A stretch of 64,000 nucleotides of DNA, taken from contig NZ_JAKEDV010000001.1 of the NCBI RefSeq assembly GCF_021462505.1, positions 248,439-312,438 of the forward strand, in the 5' to 3' direction. This DNA is from Thermus brockianus. Lineage in GTDB: Bacteria; Deinococcota; Deinococci; Deinococcales; Thermaceae. Position 1 is the first letter of the stretch. Every line of letters starts with the position of its first letter. Of the stretch, positions 7,698 through 17,213 are shown piece after piece. The translations under genes were made by a program, and so were the position numbers. Below the pieces are notes generated by a model, which had not been told where the DNA came from, did not search any database, and worked only from the letters and a program-made list of their open reading frames with translations.

Positions 7698-8353
7698 TGT
7701 GGCTCCTCCTTTCCCCCACGGCCCTCGAGGCCCCCTTCCTCCGGGGCGAGCCCTTCGCCTTCCTCGGGCGGAAGGGGCTTAGGGGGGAGGGGTTCGTCTA
7801 CCTGGAAACGGGCATCGGCAAGGTCAATGCCGCCCTCGCCCTGGCCCTTTGGGCGGCCACCCACGAGGTGGAAAAGGCCCTCCTTTTCGGCATCGCCGGG
7901 GCCTACCCGGGTAGCGGCCTCCGCCCGGGGGATCTGGTCCTGGTGGGGGAGGAGGTAGAGGCGGACCTGGGGCTAAAGGAGGGCCTTGCTCCCTTGGGCT
8001 TCCCGGCCTTGGAGCTTGGGGAAAAGCTCTACTTTTTTAACCGCTTTCCCCTGGATCCTGGCCTCACCCAAAGCCTGGCCCAGAGCCTCGGCCTTCGGGT
8101 CGTCACCGGCCTCACCCGGGACCTGGTTTCAGAAGGCCTCGAGGAGGCCCTGGCCTTGGCCAGCCGGTGGAACGCCGCCTTGGAGAACATGGAGGGGGCG
8201 GCCTTCGCCCGGGCCTGCCTCGCCCTCGGCATCCGGGGGGCGGAGCTTCGGGCCATCTCCAACCCCGCCGGCGTCCGGGACAAGGGGGCCTGGCGGGTGA
8301 AGGAGGCGGTGGCGGCCCTGGAGGAGGCCCTGGCCCGCCTCTTGGAAGGATAA
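7697..8353 (+). CDS. mqnB: Futalosine hydrolase
   Basis: 218 residues of the nucleoside phosphorylase/MTA-SAH nucleosidase fold. It shows [15 protein letters not shown], the [19 protein letters not shown] loop and [12 protein letters not shown], the substrate-binding ENMEG segment typical of MqnB. It removes hypoxanthine from futalosine to give dehypoxanthine futalosine in the futalosine route to menaquinone. The GTG start shares its first base with the last base of the preceding TAG stop, so it is coupled to the PlsY-like fusion gene. No other futalosine-pathway gene is certain in this window; the amidohydrolase at 61955 is a possible partner. Confidence 0.85.
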   Translation: MWLLLSPTALEAPFLRGEPFAFLGRKGLRGEGFVYLETGIGKVNAALALALWAATHEVEKALLFGIAGAYPGSGLRPGDLVLVGEEVEADLGLKEGLAPLGFPALELGEKLYFFNRFPLDPGLTQSLAQSLGLRVVTGLTRDLVSEGLEEALALASRWNAALENMEGAAFARACLALGIRGAELRAISNPAGVRDKGAWRVKEAVAALEEALARLLEG

Positions 8354-8374
8354 AGGGGGCCTCTCCCGGCCCCC
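8351..8374 (-). terminator. Hairpin between mqnB and sodA, likely terminator of sodA
   Basis: GGGGGCC (8355-8361) pairs with GGCCCCC (8368-8374) across a 6-base loop. Read on the minus strand it is followed by TTTAT; on the plus strand it lacks a T run. Confidence 0.5.
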
Positions 8375-8390
8375 TGGAGGCGCGAGGCCT

Positions 8391-9005
<615 letters not shown>

Positions 9006-9024
9006 ACCTCACCTCCCAAGCCCC

Positions 9025-9030
9025 ACTATA
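9025..9030 (-). promoter_or_regulatory. -10 box of sodA
   Basis: Minus-strand TATAGT lies 19 bases before the sodA ATG, with GGGAGGTGAGG between. No convincing -35 is seen. Confidence 0.45.
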
Positions 9031-9035
9031 AGGCA

Positions 9036-9056
9036 CCCACCCCTTTAGGGGGTGGG
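9036..9056 (-). terminator. Stem-loop after fumC
   Basis: CCCACCCC (9036-9043) pairs with GGGGTGGG (9049-9056) around a 5-base loop. It stands between fumC and sodA and lacks a good T run. Confidence 0.45.
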
Positions 9057-9073
9057 CGTCCTCACAAAGCGCC

Positions 9074-10471
9074 CTAGCCCTCGTGGGGCTTGGCGAGCTT
9101 TAGGGGCACCACGATGCGGTCAAACTCCTCTTCGGTAAGGTAGCCCAGCTCCAAGGCCGCCTGCTTCAAGGACTTCTTCTCCTTGATGGCCTTCTTCACA
9201 ATCTCCGCCGCCTTGTCGTAGCCGATGGCCTTGTTGAGGGCGGTGGCCAGCATGGGGTTTTTCTGCAGGTGCTCCTCAATCCGCTCCAGGTTGGGCTCAA
9301 TCCCCTTGGCCAGGTGCTCGTCAAAGGATTCCATGGCGTCCGCCAGGAGCTTGATGGACTCGAGGGCGGCGTCCACCATCACCGGCTTGTAGACGTTGAG
9401 CTGGAAGTTCCCCTGGCTTGCGGCAAAGGCCACGGCGTGGTCGTTGCCGTAGACCCGCACCACCACCATGGTGAGGGCCTCCACCTGGGTGGGGTTCACC
9501 TTGCCGGGCATGATGGAGGAGCCGGGCTCGTTGGCGGGGATGAAGATCTCCCCAATCCCCCCGTAAGGCCCCGAGGCCAGCCAGCGGATATCGTTCCCGA
9601 TCTTCATCAGGGCCCCGGCCAGGGTGCGCAAAGCCCCCATCACGTGGGCAAGCTCGTCGTGGGCGGCCAAGGCGGCGAAGCGGTTTTCCGCCACCCGGAA
9701 GGGAAGGCCCGTCTCCTCCGCCAGGTACTGGGCCACCAGCTCGCCGAAGCGGGGGTGGGCGTTGAGCCCCGTGCCCACGGCGGTGCCGCCGATGGCGAGG
9801 TTGTAGAGGCCCTTTCCCGCCTCCTTCACCATGCCCAGGGTGTTCCTAAGTTGCGCCGCCCAGCTTCCCACCTCCTGCCCCAAGGTGATGGGCACGGCGT
9901 CCATAAGGTGGGTGCGCCCGGTTTTGACGATGGTGTCAAAGGCCTTGGCCTTCTCCTCAAAGGTGGCGATGAGGGCTTCCGCCGCCGGGTAGAGCCGTTG
10001 GTGAAGGGCCAGGGCCGTGGCCACGTACATGGCGGTGGGGAAGGTGTCGTTGGAGCTCTGGCCCCGGTTCACGTGGTCGTTGGGGTGGACGTACTTGCTC
10101 CCAAGGGGCTTTCCCAAGATCTCCGAGGCCCGGTTGGCGATGACCTCGTTCACGTTCATGTTGGTCTGGGTGCCCGAACCCGTCTGGAAGACCACCAGGG
10201 GGAAGTGCTCGTCCAGCTTGCCCTGGACCACTTCTTCCGCCGCCTGGATGATGGCCTTGGCGATTTCCTCGGGAAGCTCCCCAAGTTCCAGGTTGGCTCT
10301 GGCGGCGGCCTTTTTCAGCATGCCGTAGGCCCTTATGACCTCTATGGGCATGCGGAAACGCCAGGCCCCAATCTTAAAATGCTCCAGGGAACGCTGGGTC
10401 TGGGCCCCCCAGTACTTGTCCGCCGGCACCTTCACCTCGCCCATGGTGTCCCGCTCAATCCGGTATTCCAT
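9074..10471 (-). CDS. fumC: Fumarate hydratase class II
   Basis: 465 residues of the aspartase/fumarase superfamily. The signature [13 protein letters not shown] is complete, and [17 protein letters not shown] plus [13 protein letters not shown] form the other active-site regions. It interconverts fumarate and malate in the citric acid cycle. Aspartase is the main alternative, but the N-terminus and motif wording fit class II fumarase. GGAGGTGG precedes the ATG. A TAAAAT box at 10490-10495 contains the stop codon of the upstream TerC gene, so fumC can be transcribed on its own. Confidence 0.93.
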   Translation of the reverse strand: MEYRIERDTMGEVKVPADKYWGAQTQRSLEHFKIGAWRFRMPIEVIRAYGMLKKAAARANLELGELPEEIAKAIIQAAEEVVQGKLDEHFPLVVFQTGSGTQTNMNVNEVIANRASEILGKPLGSKYVHPNDHVNRGQSSNDTFPTAMYVATALALHQRLYPAAEALIATFEEKAKAFDTIVKTGRTHLMDAVPITLGQEVGSWAAQLRNTLGMVKEAGKGLYNLAIGGTAVGTGLNAHPRFGELVAQYLAEETGLPFRVAENRFAALAAHDELAHVMGALRTLAGALMKIGNDIRWLASGPYGGIGEIFIPANEPGSSIMPGKVNPTQVEALTMVVVRVYGNDHAVAFAASQGNFQLNVYKPVMVDAALESIKLLADAMESFDEHLAKGIEPNLERIEEHLQKNPMLATALNKAIGYDKAAEIVKKAIKEKKSLKQAALELGYLTEEEFDRIVVPLKLAKPHEG

Positions 10472-10489
10472 AGGACCACCTCCGGCCCG

Positions 10490-10495
10490 ATTTTA
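10490..10495 (-). promoter_or_regulatory. -10 box of fumC fused to the terC stop codon
   Basis: Minus-strand TAAAAT; its first three bases are the TAA stop of the TerC gene. It precedes a short leader with GGAGG. Confidence 0.45.
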
Positions 10496-11236
10496 CCCTT
10501 CCTCTTCATACGGCTGGTGGAGCTTCACGGGCTTGCCCCTGAGCCCCGCCCGCAGGTTCAGCCACTCCACGAAGACGGCGAAGCCCATGGCGAAGTAGAC
10601 GTAGCCCTTGGGGATGTGAACCCCTGTTCCTTCCGCCACCAGGGTGAAGCCGATGAGGAGGAGGAAGCTTAGGGCGAGCATCTTCACCGTGGGGTGCTCG
10701 TTCACGAAGGCGTAGATGCCCTTGGAGGCGAGGAGCATGATGGCCACGGAGATGAGGATGGCCGCCACCATCACGGGCACATAGCGGGTGAGGCCCACGG
10801 CGGTGATCACGGAGTCAATGGAGAAGACGATGTCCAGCAGGAGGACCTGGGCGATGACGCTGGCGAAGCTCGGAGCCACCCGCTTCACCGCATGCCCCGG
10901 CTCCCCTTCCAGCTTCTCGTGGATTTCCTTCACCGACTTGTAGATGAGGAAAAGCCCCCCAGCCATCAGGACCAGGTCCTTCCCCGTGACCTCGTGGCCC
11001 AAAAGGGCGAAGAGGGGTTTCTTAAGCGCCATGATCCAGGCGATGGAGAGGAGGAAGAGGATGCGGGTCACCGCCGCCAGGCTCAGGCCCAGAACCCGGG
11101 CCCGGTCCTGCTCCTCTTTGGGAAGCTTAGAGGCCAGGATGCTGATAAAGATCACGTTGTCCACGCCCAGGACCACCTCCAGCACCGTGAGGGTGACGAG
11201 GGCGATCCAGACCTCGGGGTTAGCGAGCCACTCCAT
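10493..11236 (-). CDS. TerC-family integral membrane protein
   Basis: 247 residues with seven or so membrane segments. TerC hallmarks are LTVLEVVLGVDNVIFISILA in the first helix and LLDIVFSIDSVITAVGL in the middle, each with conserved acidic residues thought to handle metal ions. Family members include the tellurite-resistance protein TerC and the manganese exporter Alx/MeeF; the ion here is not known. The ATG at 11236 is chosen because TATAGT lies 8 bases before it. It is divergent from the flavin reductase gene. Confidence 0.87.
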   Translation of the reverse strand: MEWLANPEVWIALVTLTVLEVVLGVDNVIFISILASKLPKEEQDRARVLGLSLAAVTRILFLLSIAWIMALKKPLFALLGHEVTGKDLVLMAGGLFLIYKSVKEIHEKLEGEPGHAVKRVAPSFASVIAQVLLLDIVFSIDSVITAVGLTRYVPVMVAAILISVAIMLLASKGIYAFVNEHPTVKMLALSFLLLIGFTLVAEGTGVHIPKGYVYFAMGFAVFVEWLNLRAGLRGKPVKLHQPYEEEG

Positions 11237-11244
11237 GGGCAAGA

Positions 11245-11261
11245 ACTATACCCCATAAACT
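11245..11261. promoter_or_regulatory. Divergent leaderless promoters of terC and the flavin reductase gene
   Basis: Minus-strand TATAGT (11245-11250) is 8 bases before the TerC ATG. Plus-strand TAAACT (11256-11261) is 7 bases before the ATG at 11269. Confidence 0.5.
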
Positions 11262-11268
11262 GGGGAGC

Positions 11269-12264
11269 ATGGTGGACGTGTTGGTGGTGGGGGCGGGTCC
11301 CGTGGGGCTTGCCTGCGCCATAGAGGCCAAGCGCCATGGGCTTTCCCACCTGGTGTTGGAAAAGGGCACGGTGGCGGAAACCATCTACCGCTTTCCCCGG
11401 AACATGCTCTTTTTCTCCGAGAGCAAGAACATAGAGATCGGGGGCCACCCCTTGGTGTCCCACGGCCCCAAGCCCACCCGCAGGGAGGCCCTCCTCTACT
11501 ACCAGCGCGTGGCGGAGCGGGAGGCCTTGAACGTCCTCACCTACACGGAGGTTCTCCGCATCCAAGGCCAGGAGGGGGCCTTTCAGGTTTTCGCCCGGGG
11601 ACGGCAAGGGGAGAAGACCTTCCTCGCCCGCTACGTGGTCCTGGCCACGGGCTACTACGGCAACCCCAACCGCCTGGGCGTGCCCGGGGAGGACCTGCCC
11701 CACGTCCTGCACCGCTACGAGGAGGGGGAGGCCTTCTTCGGCCGCAAGGTGGCGGTGGTAGGGGGGAGCAACTCGGCGGTGGAGGCGGCTTTGGAGCTTT
11801 ACCGGGCTGGGGCGAAGGTGGTCTTGGTCCACCGGGGGAAGTGGGTGCGCCCTAGCGTCAAGTACTGGCTTCTTCCCGATTTTGAAAACCGGGTGAAAGA
11901 GGGGAGCATAGAGGCCTTCATGGAGGCGGAGGTGGAGGCGATTACCCTCGAGGGCCTCTGGCTTAGGCGCCCCGCTGGGCGGGTCTTCTTGGAGGCGGAC
12001 TTCGTGCTGGTCCTCATCGGCTACCGGGCCGAGGACCGCCTGCTGCGGGAGGCCGGTGTGGTTTACGAAGGGGAAAAGCCTCGCCTAAGCCCTGAGTTGG
12101 AAACCTCCATTCCGGGCCTCTTCGCCGTGGGCTCCTGCGCCTTTGGCCCCGACACCCGCTCGGTGTTCATAGAAAACGGCCGGGAGCACGCCAGGCTGGC
12201 CCTCTTTGCCATCGCCAAGCGGCTTGGCCCCTTGACACCCCCGCGGGGTGCGGGCTATCCTTAG
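11269..12264 (+). CDS. bdr: YpdA/Bdr-type FAD-NAD(P)H reductase (bacillithiol disulfide reductase)
   Basis: 331 residues. The N-terminal FAD loop VVGAGPVGLACAIEA, the NAD(P)H loop VVGGSNSAVEAALEL and the closing FAD segment LFAVGSCAFGPDTRSVFIENG are visible. It has the thioredoxin-reductase layout without a CxxC pair, as in YpdA/Bdr, which recycles oxidised bacillithiol. The presence of bshB1 at 22488 and another PIG-L deacetylase at 60029 supports this. The promoter of the ilv operon (TTGACA at 12232) lies inside its 3' end. Confidence 0.83.
   Translation: MVDVLVVGAGPVGLACAIEAKRHGLSHLVLEKGTVAETIYRFPRNMLFFSESKNIEIGGHPLVSHGPKPTRREALLYYQRVAEREALNVLTYTEVLRIQGQEGAFQVFARGRQGEKTFLARYVVLATGYYGNPNRLGVPGEDLPHVLHRYEEGEAFFGRKVAVVGGSNSAVEAALELYRAGAKVVLVHRGKWVRPSVKYWLLPDFENRVKEGSIEAFMEAEVEAITLEGLWLRRPAGRVFLEADFVLVLIGYRAEDRLLREAGVVYEGEKPRLSPELETSIPGLFAVGSCAFGPDTRSVFIENGREHARLALFAIAKRLGPLTPPRGAGYP
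12232..12261 (+). promoter_or_regulatory. Promoter of the ilvBNC-leuA-cimA operon
   Basis: Consensus TTGACA (12232-12237), an 18-base spacer and TATCCT (12256-12261). It lies within the last codons of bdr and starts RNA about 4-5 bases before the leader peptide ATG. Confidence 0.8.
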
Positions 12265-12271
12265 CGGCAAG

Positions 12272-12340
12272 ATGCGTTTCGCTCTCACCCTATCCCTAGG
12301 CCTGGTCCTAATCGTAGGGCCAGCGGGGGGTAGGGTGTAG
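12272..12340 (+). CDS. ilv operon leader peptide, 22 aa
   Basis: A short reading frame between the promoter and the attenuator. Residues 5-15 read LTLSLGLVLIV, i.e. eight of eleven residues are Leu, Val or Ile. This is the classic design of a ribosome-stalling leader peptide that senses charged branched-chain tRNAs. It has no obvious Shine-Dalgarno sequence and starts only a few bases after the expected transcription start, so it is close to leaderless. Confidence 0.82.
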   Translation: MRFALTLSLGLVLIVGPAGGRV

Positions 12341-12390
12341 CGGTTTTCAGGCGCATCCAAACCCCCCGGGAAACCGGGGGGTTTCGGTTT
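12286..12390 (+). promoter_or_regulatory. Transcription attenuator of the ilv-leu operon
   Basis: CACCCTA (12286-12292, in the leader peptide) pairs with TAGGGTG (12331-12337). The terminator is AAACCCCCCGG (12359-12369)/CCGGGGGGTTT (12374-12384) with a GAAA loop, followed by CGGTTT. GGGGGGT (12325-12331) can instead pair with ACCCCCC (12361-12367), destroying the terminator. Stalling at Leu/Val/Ile codons would free GGGGGGT and allow read-through into ilvB. The T run is weak. Confidence 0.75.
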
Positions 12391-12401
12391 AGGAGGGGGC
12401 G

Positions 12402-14090
12402 ATGAAGGGAGCGGAGGCACTTTTAAAGGCGCTGGAACGGGAAGGGGTGGAGTTGATCTTCGGCCATCCGGGCGGGGCCATCATGCCCACCTACGACGCC
12501 CTCTATGACAGCAAGATCCGCCACATCCTGGTGCGGCACGAACAAGGAGGGGTGCATGCGGCCACAGCCTATGCCCGGGCGAGCGGCCGGGTGGGGGTGG
12601 TCATGGCTACCTCGGGCCCCGGGGCGCTCAACCTGGTCACGGGGCTTGCCGACGCCTACATGGACTCCACCCCGGTGGTGGCCATCACCGGCAACGTTCC
12701 CCGGGCCCTCATCGGCACGGACGCCTTCCAGGAGGCGGACGTCACCGGGGTCACCATGCCCATCACCAAGCACAACTACCTGGTCCAGGACGTGAACGAG
12801 ATCCCCCGGGTGGTGCGGGAGGCCTTCCACATCGCCTCCACGGGGCGCCCGGGGCCCGTCCTGATTGACATCCCCAAGGACGTGCAGCTCGCCGAGTTCA
12901 CGGGGGATTTTGAGGTGGAGCTGGACCTGCCCGGCTACAAGCCCACCACCAAGGGCCACCCCAAGCAGATTGAGCGGGCCCTGGACGCCCTGGAGAAGGC
13001 GGAAAGGCCCATCCTGATGGTGGGGGGCGGGTCCCAGCACGCCCACGCCGAGCTCCTCGCCTTCGCCGAGAAGACGGGCCTGCCCGTGATCACCACCCTG
13101 ATGGGCCTCGGGGCCTTCCCCGGCAACCACCCCCTCTGGCTCGGGATGCCGGGGATGCACGGCACCGTGGCCGCCAACCGGGCCATCCACCACGCCGACG
13201 TGATCCTGGCCATCGGCCTTCGCTTTGACGACCGGGTCACGGGCAAGGTTTCCCGCTTTGCCCCCCACGCCCACACCATCATCCACGTGGACATAGACCC
13301 GGCGGAGATCGGCAAGGTGGTGCGCACCCACATCCCCATCGTGGGGGATGCCCGGCTGGTCCTGAAGGAGATGCTCAAGGGGGCCAAGCCCCTGAAGCTT
13401 GCGAGCTGGTGGCGGGAGCTGGAGGAGTGGCGCACCCGCTACCCCTTGCGCTGGAAGCCTAGGCCCCACCTGCAAAGCCAAGAGGTGATCCGGGCCTTCT
13501 TTGAGGCCACCGGGGGGAACGCCATCGTCACCACGGGGGTGGGGCAGCACCAGATGTTCGCCGCCCAGTTCTTCCCCGTGACCCGGCCCAGGAGCTTCAT
13601 CACCTCTGGGGGCCTGGGTACCATGGGGGTGGGGCTTCCCTTCGCCATCGGGGCCAAGTTCGCCCGGCCGGACGAGCTCGTCATTGACTTTGACGGGGAC
13701 GGCTCCTTCCAGATGACCCTGCAGGAGCTGGCCACGGTGGTGAAGTACGGCCTGGACGTGAAGGTGGTGATCCTGAACAACGGCTACCTGGGGATGGTGC
13801 GCCAGTGGCAGGACCTCTTCCACGCCAAGCGCTACTCCGAGGTCTACCTGGCGGACTCCAACCCGGACTTCGCCCGCCTGGCCGAGGCCTACGGCATCCG
13901 GGGCATCAAGGTGGAGCGCAAGGAGGACCTGAGGAAGGGCGTGGAGGCGGTCCTGAACGCCGATGGGCCCGTGGTGGCGGAGTTCAAGGTCTACCACGAG
14001 GAGGGCGTCTTCCCCATGATCCCCGCGGGCGGCGCCGCGGAGGACATGATCCTCGAGCACCCCGAGGAGAAGGAGGAGGTGGAGGCGTGA
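12402..14090 (+). CDS. ilvB: Acetolactate synthase large (catalytic) subunit
   Basis: 562 residues of a ThDP enzyme in three domains. GHPGGAIMPTYDAL, the catalytic Glu47 (RHEQGGVH) and the cofactor motif GDGSFQMTLQELATVVKYGLDVKVVILNN are visible. It condenses two pyruvates to acetolactate, or pyruvate with 2-ketobutyrate for isoleucine. AGGAGG is 5 bases before the ATG. The TGA stop overlaps the GTG start of ilvN, so the two subunits are translationally coupled. Confidence 0.96.
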   Translation: MKGAEALLKALEREGVELIFGHPGGAIMPTYDALYDSKIRHILVRHEQGGVHAATAYARASGRVGVVMATSGPGALNLVTGLADAYMDSTPVVAITGNVPRALIGTDAFQEADVTGVTMPITKHNYLVQDVNEIPRVVREAFHIASTGRPGPVLIDIPKDVQLAEFTGDFEVELDLPGYKPTTKGHPKQIERALDALEKAERPILMVGGGSQHAHAELLAFAEKTGLPVITTLMGLGAFPGNHPLWLGMPGMHGTVAANRAIHHADVILAIGLRFDDRVTGKVSRFAPHAHTIIHVDIDPAEIGKVVRTHIPIVGDARLVLKEMLKGAKPLKLASWWRELEEWRTRYPLRWKPRPHLQSQEVIRAFFEATGGNAIVTTGVGQHQMFAAQFFPVTRPRSFITSGGLGTMGVGLPFAIGAKFARPDELVIDFDGDGSFQMTLQELATVVKYGLDVKVVILNNGYLGMVRQWQDLFHAKRYSEVYLADSNPDFARLAEAYGIRGIKVERKEDLRKGVEAVLNADGPVVAEFKVYHEEGVFPMIPAGGAAEDMILEHPEEKEEVEA

Positions 14091-14599
14091 GGCACGTCAT
14101 CTCGGTCCTAGTGCAGGACCATCCCCGGGTCCTGAACCGCATCACCAGCCTGTTCGCCCGCCGGGGCTTCAACCTGGAAAGCCTGGCCGTGGGGACCACC
14201 CATGTGCCCGGCCTTTCCCGCATCAGCCTGGTGGTTTCCGGGGACGACCACACCCTGGAGCAGGTGGAGAAGCAACTCAACCGGCTCATAGAGGTGCTCA
14301 AGGTCACGGACCACTCCGAGCCCCACGTGGAGCGGGAGCTTTGCCTGGTAAAAGTCCACGTGGCCGGGGTGGAGGAGCGGCTTGCGGTGAAGGACATCCA
14401 GGAGGCCTTCCGGGCCCGGGTGGTGGACGTGGCCCAGAGGAGCCTGATCCTGGAGCTCACCGGCGACTCCAAGAAGGTGGACTCCTTCATTGAGGCCCTG
14501 AGGCCTTACGGGATCCTCGAGGTCATGCGCACCGGGGCCGTGGCCATGAGCCGCGGCGAGAGGACCCTTAAGGTCAGGGAAAAACGGGAGGCGGTATGA
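14087..14599 (+). CDS. ilvN: Acetolactate synthase small (regulatory) subunit
   Basis: 170 residues. The N-terminal ACT domain ([33 protein letters not shown]) binds valine for feedback inhibition, and a C-terminal ALS_ss domain follows. The GTG at 14087 is chosen because it overlaps the ilvB stop (GTGA) and yields the standard N-terminus. It overlaps ilvC by 4 bases. Confidence 0.95.
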   Translation: MRHVISVLVQDHPRVLNRITSLFARRGFNLESLAVGTTHVPGLSRISLVVSGDDHTLEQVEKQLNRLIEVLKVTDHSEPHVERELCLVKVHVAGVEERLAVKDIQEAFRARVVDVAQRSLILELTGDSKKVDSFIEALRPYGILEVMRTGAVAMSRGERTLKVREKREAV

Positions 14600-15609
14600 A
14601 GATTTACTACGAGCACGATGCGGACCTAGGCTTCATCCTCGGCAAGAAGGTGGCGGTACTGGGCTTTGGCTCCCAGGGGCACGCCCACGCCCTGAACCTG
14701 AAGGAGTCGGGGGTGGACGTCCGGGTAGGCCTCCGGCCCGGTTCCAAGAGCTTCGCCAAGGCGGAGGCGGCGGGGCTCCGGGTGCTTTCCGTGGCCGAGG
14801 CGGTGCGGGAGGCGGACATCGTCATGGTCCTCCTCCCCGACGAAACCCAGGGGCGGGTCTACCGGGAGGAGATAGAGCCCAACCTGAAGGAAGGGGCGGC
14901 CTTGGCCTTCGCCCACGGCTTCAACATCCACTTCGGCCAGATCAAGCCCAGGCGGGATCTGGACGTCTGGATGGTGGCCCCCAAGGGGCCCGGCCACCTG
15001 GTCCGGAGCGAGTACCAAAGGGGTAGCGGAGTGCCCGCCCTGGTGGCGGTGCACCAGGACGCCTCGGGGAGCGCCTTCCCCACCGCCTTGGCCTACGCCA
15101 AGGCCATCGGGGCCGCCCGGGCCGGGGTCATCGCCACCACCTTCAAGGACGAGACGGAAACCGACCTCTTCGGGGAGCAGGCGGTGCTCTGCGGGGGGCT
15201 CACCCGGCTCATCCAGGCGGGGTTTGAGACCCTGGTGGAGGCGGGGTACCCGCCGGAGATGGCCTACTTTGAGACCGTGCACGAGGTGAAGCTCATCGTG
15301 GACCTCATCTACGAGGCGGGCTTCGCCGGGATGCGCTACTCCATCTCCAACACCGCCGAGTACGGGGACTACACCCGGGGCGAGGTGGCGGTGCCAGTGG
15401 AGGAAACCAAAAGGCGCATGCGGGAAATCCTCCGGCAGATCCAGACCGGGGAGTTCGCCCGGGAGTGGATGCTGGAGAACCAGGTGGGCCAGCCCGTCCT
15501 CGAGGCCAACCGCAAGCGCTGGAAGACCCACCCCATTGAGGAGGTGGGGGCGAGGCTGCGGGCCATGATGCCCTTCCTCAGGGCGAGGGTATTGGAGGAA
15601 GTGGGGTAG
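14596..15609 (+). CDS. ilvC: Ketol-acid reductoisomerase
   Basis: 337 residues, class I length. The NADPH loop [19 protein letters not shown] is followed by the helical catalytic domain with [17 protein letters not shown], whose Asp and Glu bind Mg2+. It turns acetolactate into dihydroxyisovalerate, and the isoleucine analogue likewise. Overlap ATGA with ilvN shows coupled translation. A perfect hairpin follows before leuA. Confidence 0.97.
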   Translation: MKIYYEHDADLGFILGKKVAVLGFGSQGHAHALNLKESGVDVRVGLRPGSKSFAKAEAAGLRVLSVAEAVREADIVMVLLPDETQGRVYREEIEPNLKEGAALAFAHGFNIHFGQIKPRRDLDVWMVAPKGPGHLVRSEYQRGSGVPALVAVHQDASGSAFPTALAYAKAIGAARAGVIATTFKDETETDLFGEQAVLCGGLTRLIQAGFETLVEAGYPPEMAYFETVHEVKLIVDLIYEAGFAGMRYSISNTAEYGDYTRGEVAVPVEETKRRMREILRQIQTGEFAREWMLENQVGQPVLEANRKRWKTHPIEEVGARLRAMMPFLRARVLEEVG

Positions 15610-15611
15610 CG

Positions 15612-15637
15612 AGAAGGCCCCCTTTTGGGGGCCTTCT
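15612..15637 (+). other. Perfect hairpin between ilvC and leuA
   Basis: AGAAGGCCCCC (15612-15622) and GGGGGCCTTCT (15627-15637) form an 11-bp stem with a TTTT loop. No T run follows, so it is more likely an RNA stability or processing element, or a leaky terminator, than a full stop for the operon. Confidence 0.6.
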
Positions 15638-15654
15638 GCGTAAGGGAGGGAACC

Positions 15655-17211
15655 ATGGAGCGGCACATTCGGATCTTTGACACCACGCTCAGGGACGGCG
15701 AGCAAAGCCCAGGGGTGGCGCTTTCCTTGGACCAAAAACTGGAAATCGCCCACGCCCTGGCCCGGCTCAACGTGGACATCATTGAGGCGGGCTTCCCCGT
15801 ATCCGGGCCCTTGGAGTTTGAGGCGGTACGGCGCATCGCCACGGAGGTCAAGGGCCCCATCATCGCCGCCTTGGCCCGCACCCACACCCTGGACATTGAC
15901 CAGGCGGCCAAGGCCCTGGAGAAGGCGGAAAAGCCCAGGATCCACGTCTTCACCTCCGCCTCCAAAATCCACCTGGAGTACATGCTGAAGAAGACGGAGG
16001 AGGAGGTTTTGGAGATGGCCGATAAAATGGTCCGCTACGCCCGTCGCTACGTGGACGACGTGGAGTTTTCCGCCCAGGACGTGATGCGGGCGGACTGGGA
16101 CTTCGTGAAGCGGCTTTACGAGGTGGCCATAGAGGCGGGGGCCACCACCATCAACATCCCCGACACCACGGGCTACGGAACCCCCGGGGAGTACGGGGCC
16201 CTCATCCGCCGCATCCGCGACGAGGTGGTGCGGGGCCGGGACGTCATCATCTCCACCCACACCCACGACGACCTGGGCCTGGCCACGGCCAACGCCCTGG
16301 CGGGGATAGAAAACGGGGCGGGCCAGGTGGAGTGCACCATCAACGGCATCGGGGAGCGGGCGGGGAACACCTCCTTGGAGGAGGTGGTCATGGCCCTCTA
16401 CGTGCGCCGCGACTGGTACAAGGCCTACACCCAGATCAACACCCGGGAGATCTACCGGGTTTCCCGCCTGGTGGAGCGGTACACGGGGATGCCCGTTCCT
16501 CCCAACAAGGCCATCGTGGGGGACAACGCCTTCGCCCACGAGTCCGGCATCCACCAAGACGGCGTCCTGAAGCACCGGGCCACCTACGAGATCATGGACG
16601 CCGAGCTCATCGGCCGCCGGCCTGCGGTGATCGTCCTCGGGAAGCACTCGGGACGGGCGGCCTTTAGAAAGGCCCTCGAGGACCTGGGCTACAAGGACCT
16701 CTCCGAGGAGGACCTGAAGAAGCTTTTCGCCCGCTTCAAGGAGATCGCCGAGAAGAAGGGCCCCCTTTCCGCCGAGGAGCTTCAGGCCCTGGTGGAAAGC
16801 GAGCGCGAGCCCGCCTCCCACTTCTTCGCCCTGGAGCACGTGCAGTTCTTCTCGGGCTCGGGCCTCCTGCCCACGGCCACGGTGAAGGTAAGGACCCCCG
16901 ATGGGGAAAGGGTGGCCACCCACACGGGGGACGGGCCGGTGGACGCCGTGTACAAGGCCATCCAGGAGGCCATTGGCCTCAGGCCCGAGCTTGAGCTCTA
17001 CCGGGTGGAGGCCATCACGGGGAGCACCGAGGCCTTGGGCCAGGTGACGGTGCGGCTCAGGCTCGGCGAGCTCCAGGCGGTGGGGGTGGGGGTTTCCCCC
17101 GACATCATTGAGGCGAGCGCCCTGGCCTTCTTGGACGCCGCCGGGAAGCTGGCCTCGGGCCGGGCCACCCGGCACCCCCCTTCCATCGCCGAGGTGGAGC
17201 GAGGGGTTTAG
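15655..17211 (+). CDS. leuA: 2-isopropylmalate synthase
   Basis: 518 residues. The TIM-barrel domain starts IFDTTLRDGEQSPGVAL, with the metal-binding STHTHDDLGLATAN; the C-terminal LeuA regulatory domain (from about residue 390) binds leucine for feedback control. It condenses acetyl-CoA with 2-ketoisovalerate, the first step to leucine. The ATG at 15655 is preferred because GGGAGG lies just upstream; the longer in-frame start at 15625 runs through the hairpin. It is followed 2 bases later by cimA. Confidence 0.95.
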   Translation: MERHIRIFDTTLRDGEQSPGVALSLDQKLEIAHALARLNVDIIEAGFPVSGPLEFEAVRRIATEVKGPIIAALARTHTLDIDQAAKALEKAEKPRIHVFTSASKIHLEYMLKKTEEEVLEMADKMVRYARRYVDDVEFSAQDVMRADWDFVKRLYEVAIEAGATTINIPDTTGYGTPGEYGALIRRIRDEVVRGRDVIISTHTHDDLGLATANALAGIENGAGQVECTINGIGERAGNTSLEEVVMALYVRRDWYKAYTQINTREIYRVSRLVERYTGMPVPPNKAIVGDNAFAHESGIHQDGVLKHRATYEIMDAELIGRRPAVIVLGKHSGRAAFRKALEDLGYKDLSEEDLKKLFARFKEIAEKKGPLSAEELQALVESEREPASHFFALEHVQFFSGSGLLPTATVKVRTPDGERVATHTGDGPVDAVYKAIQEAIGLRPELELYRVEAITGSTEALGQVTVRLRLGELQAVGVGVSPDIIEASALAFLDAAGKLASGRATRHPPSIAEVERGV

Positions 17212-17213
17212 GC

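Noticed and set aside
12423..14060. 545-residue open frame antisense to ilvB
   Set aside because: Same GC-driven shadow; no start signal, no recognisable motif.
14626..17175. 849-residue open frame antisense to ilvC and leuA
   Set aside because: At ~69% GC the antisense of codon-biased genes is stop-poor. Composition (His, Gly, Pro rich, no domains) is that of a shadow, and the plus-strand genes are certain.
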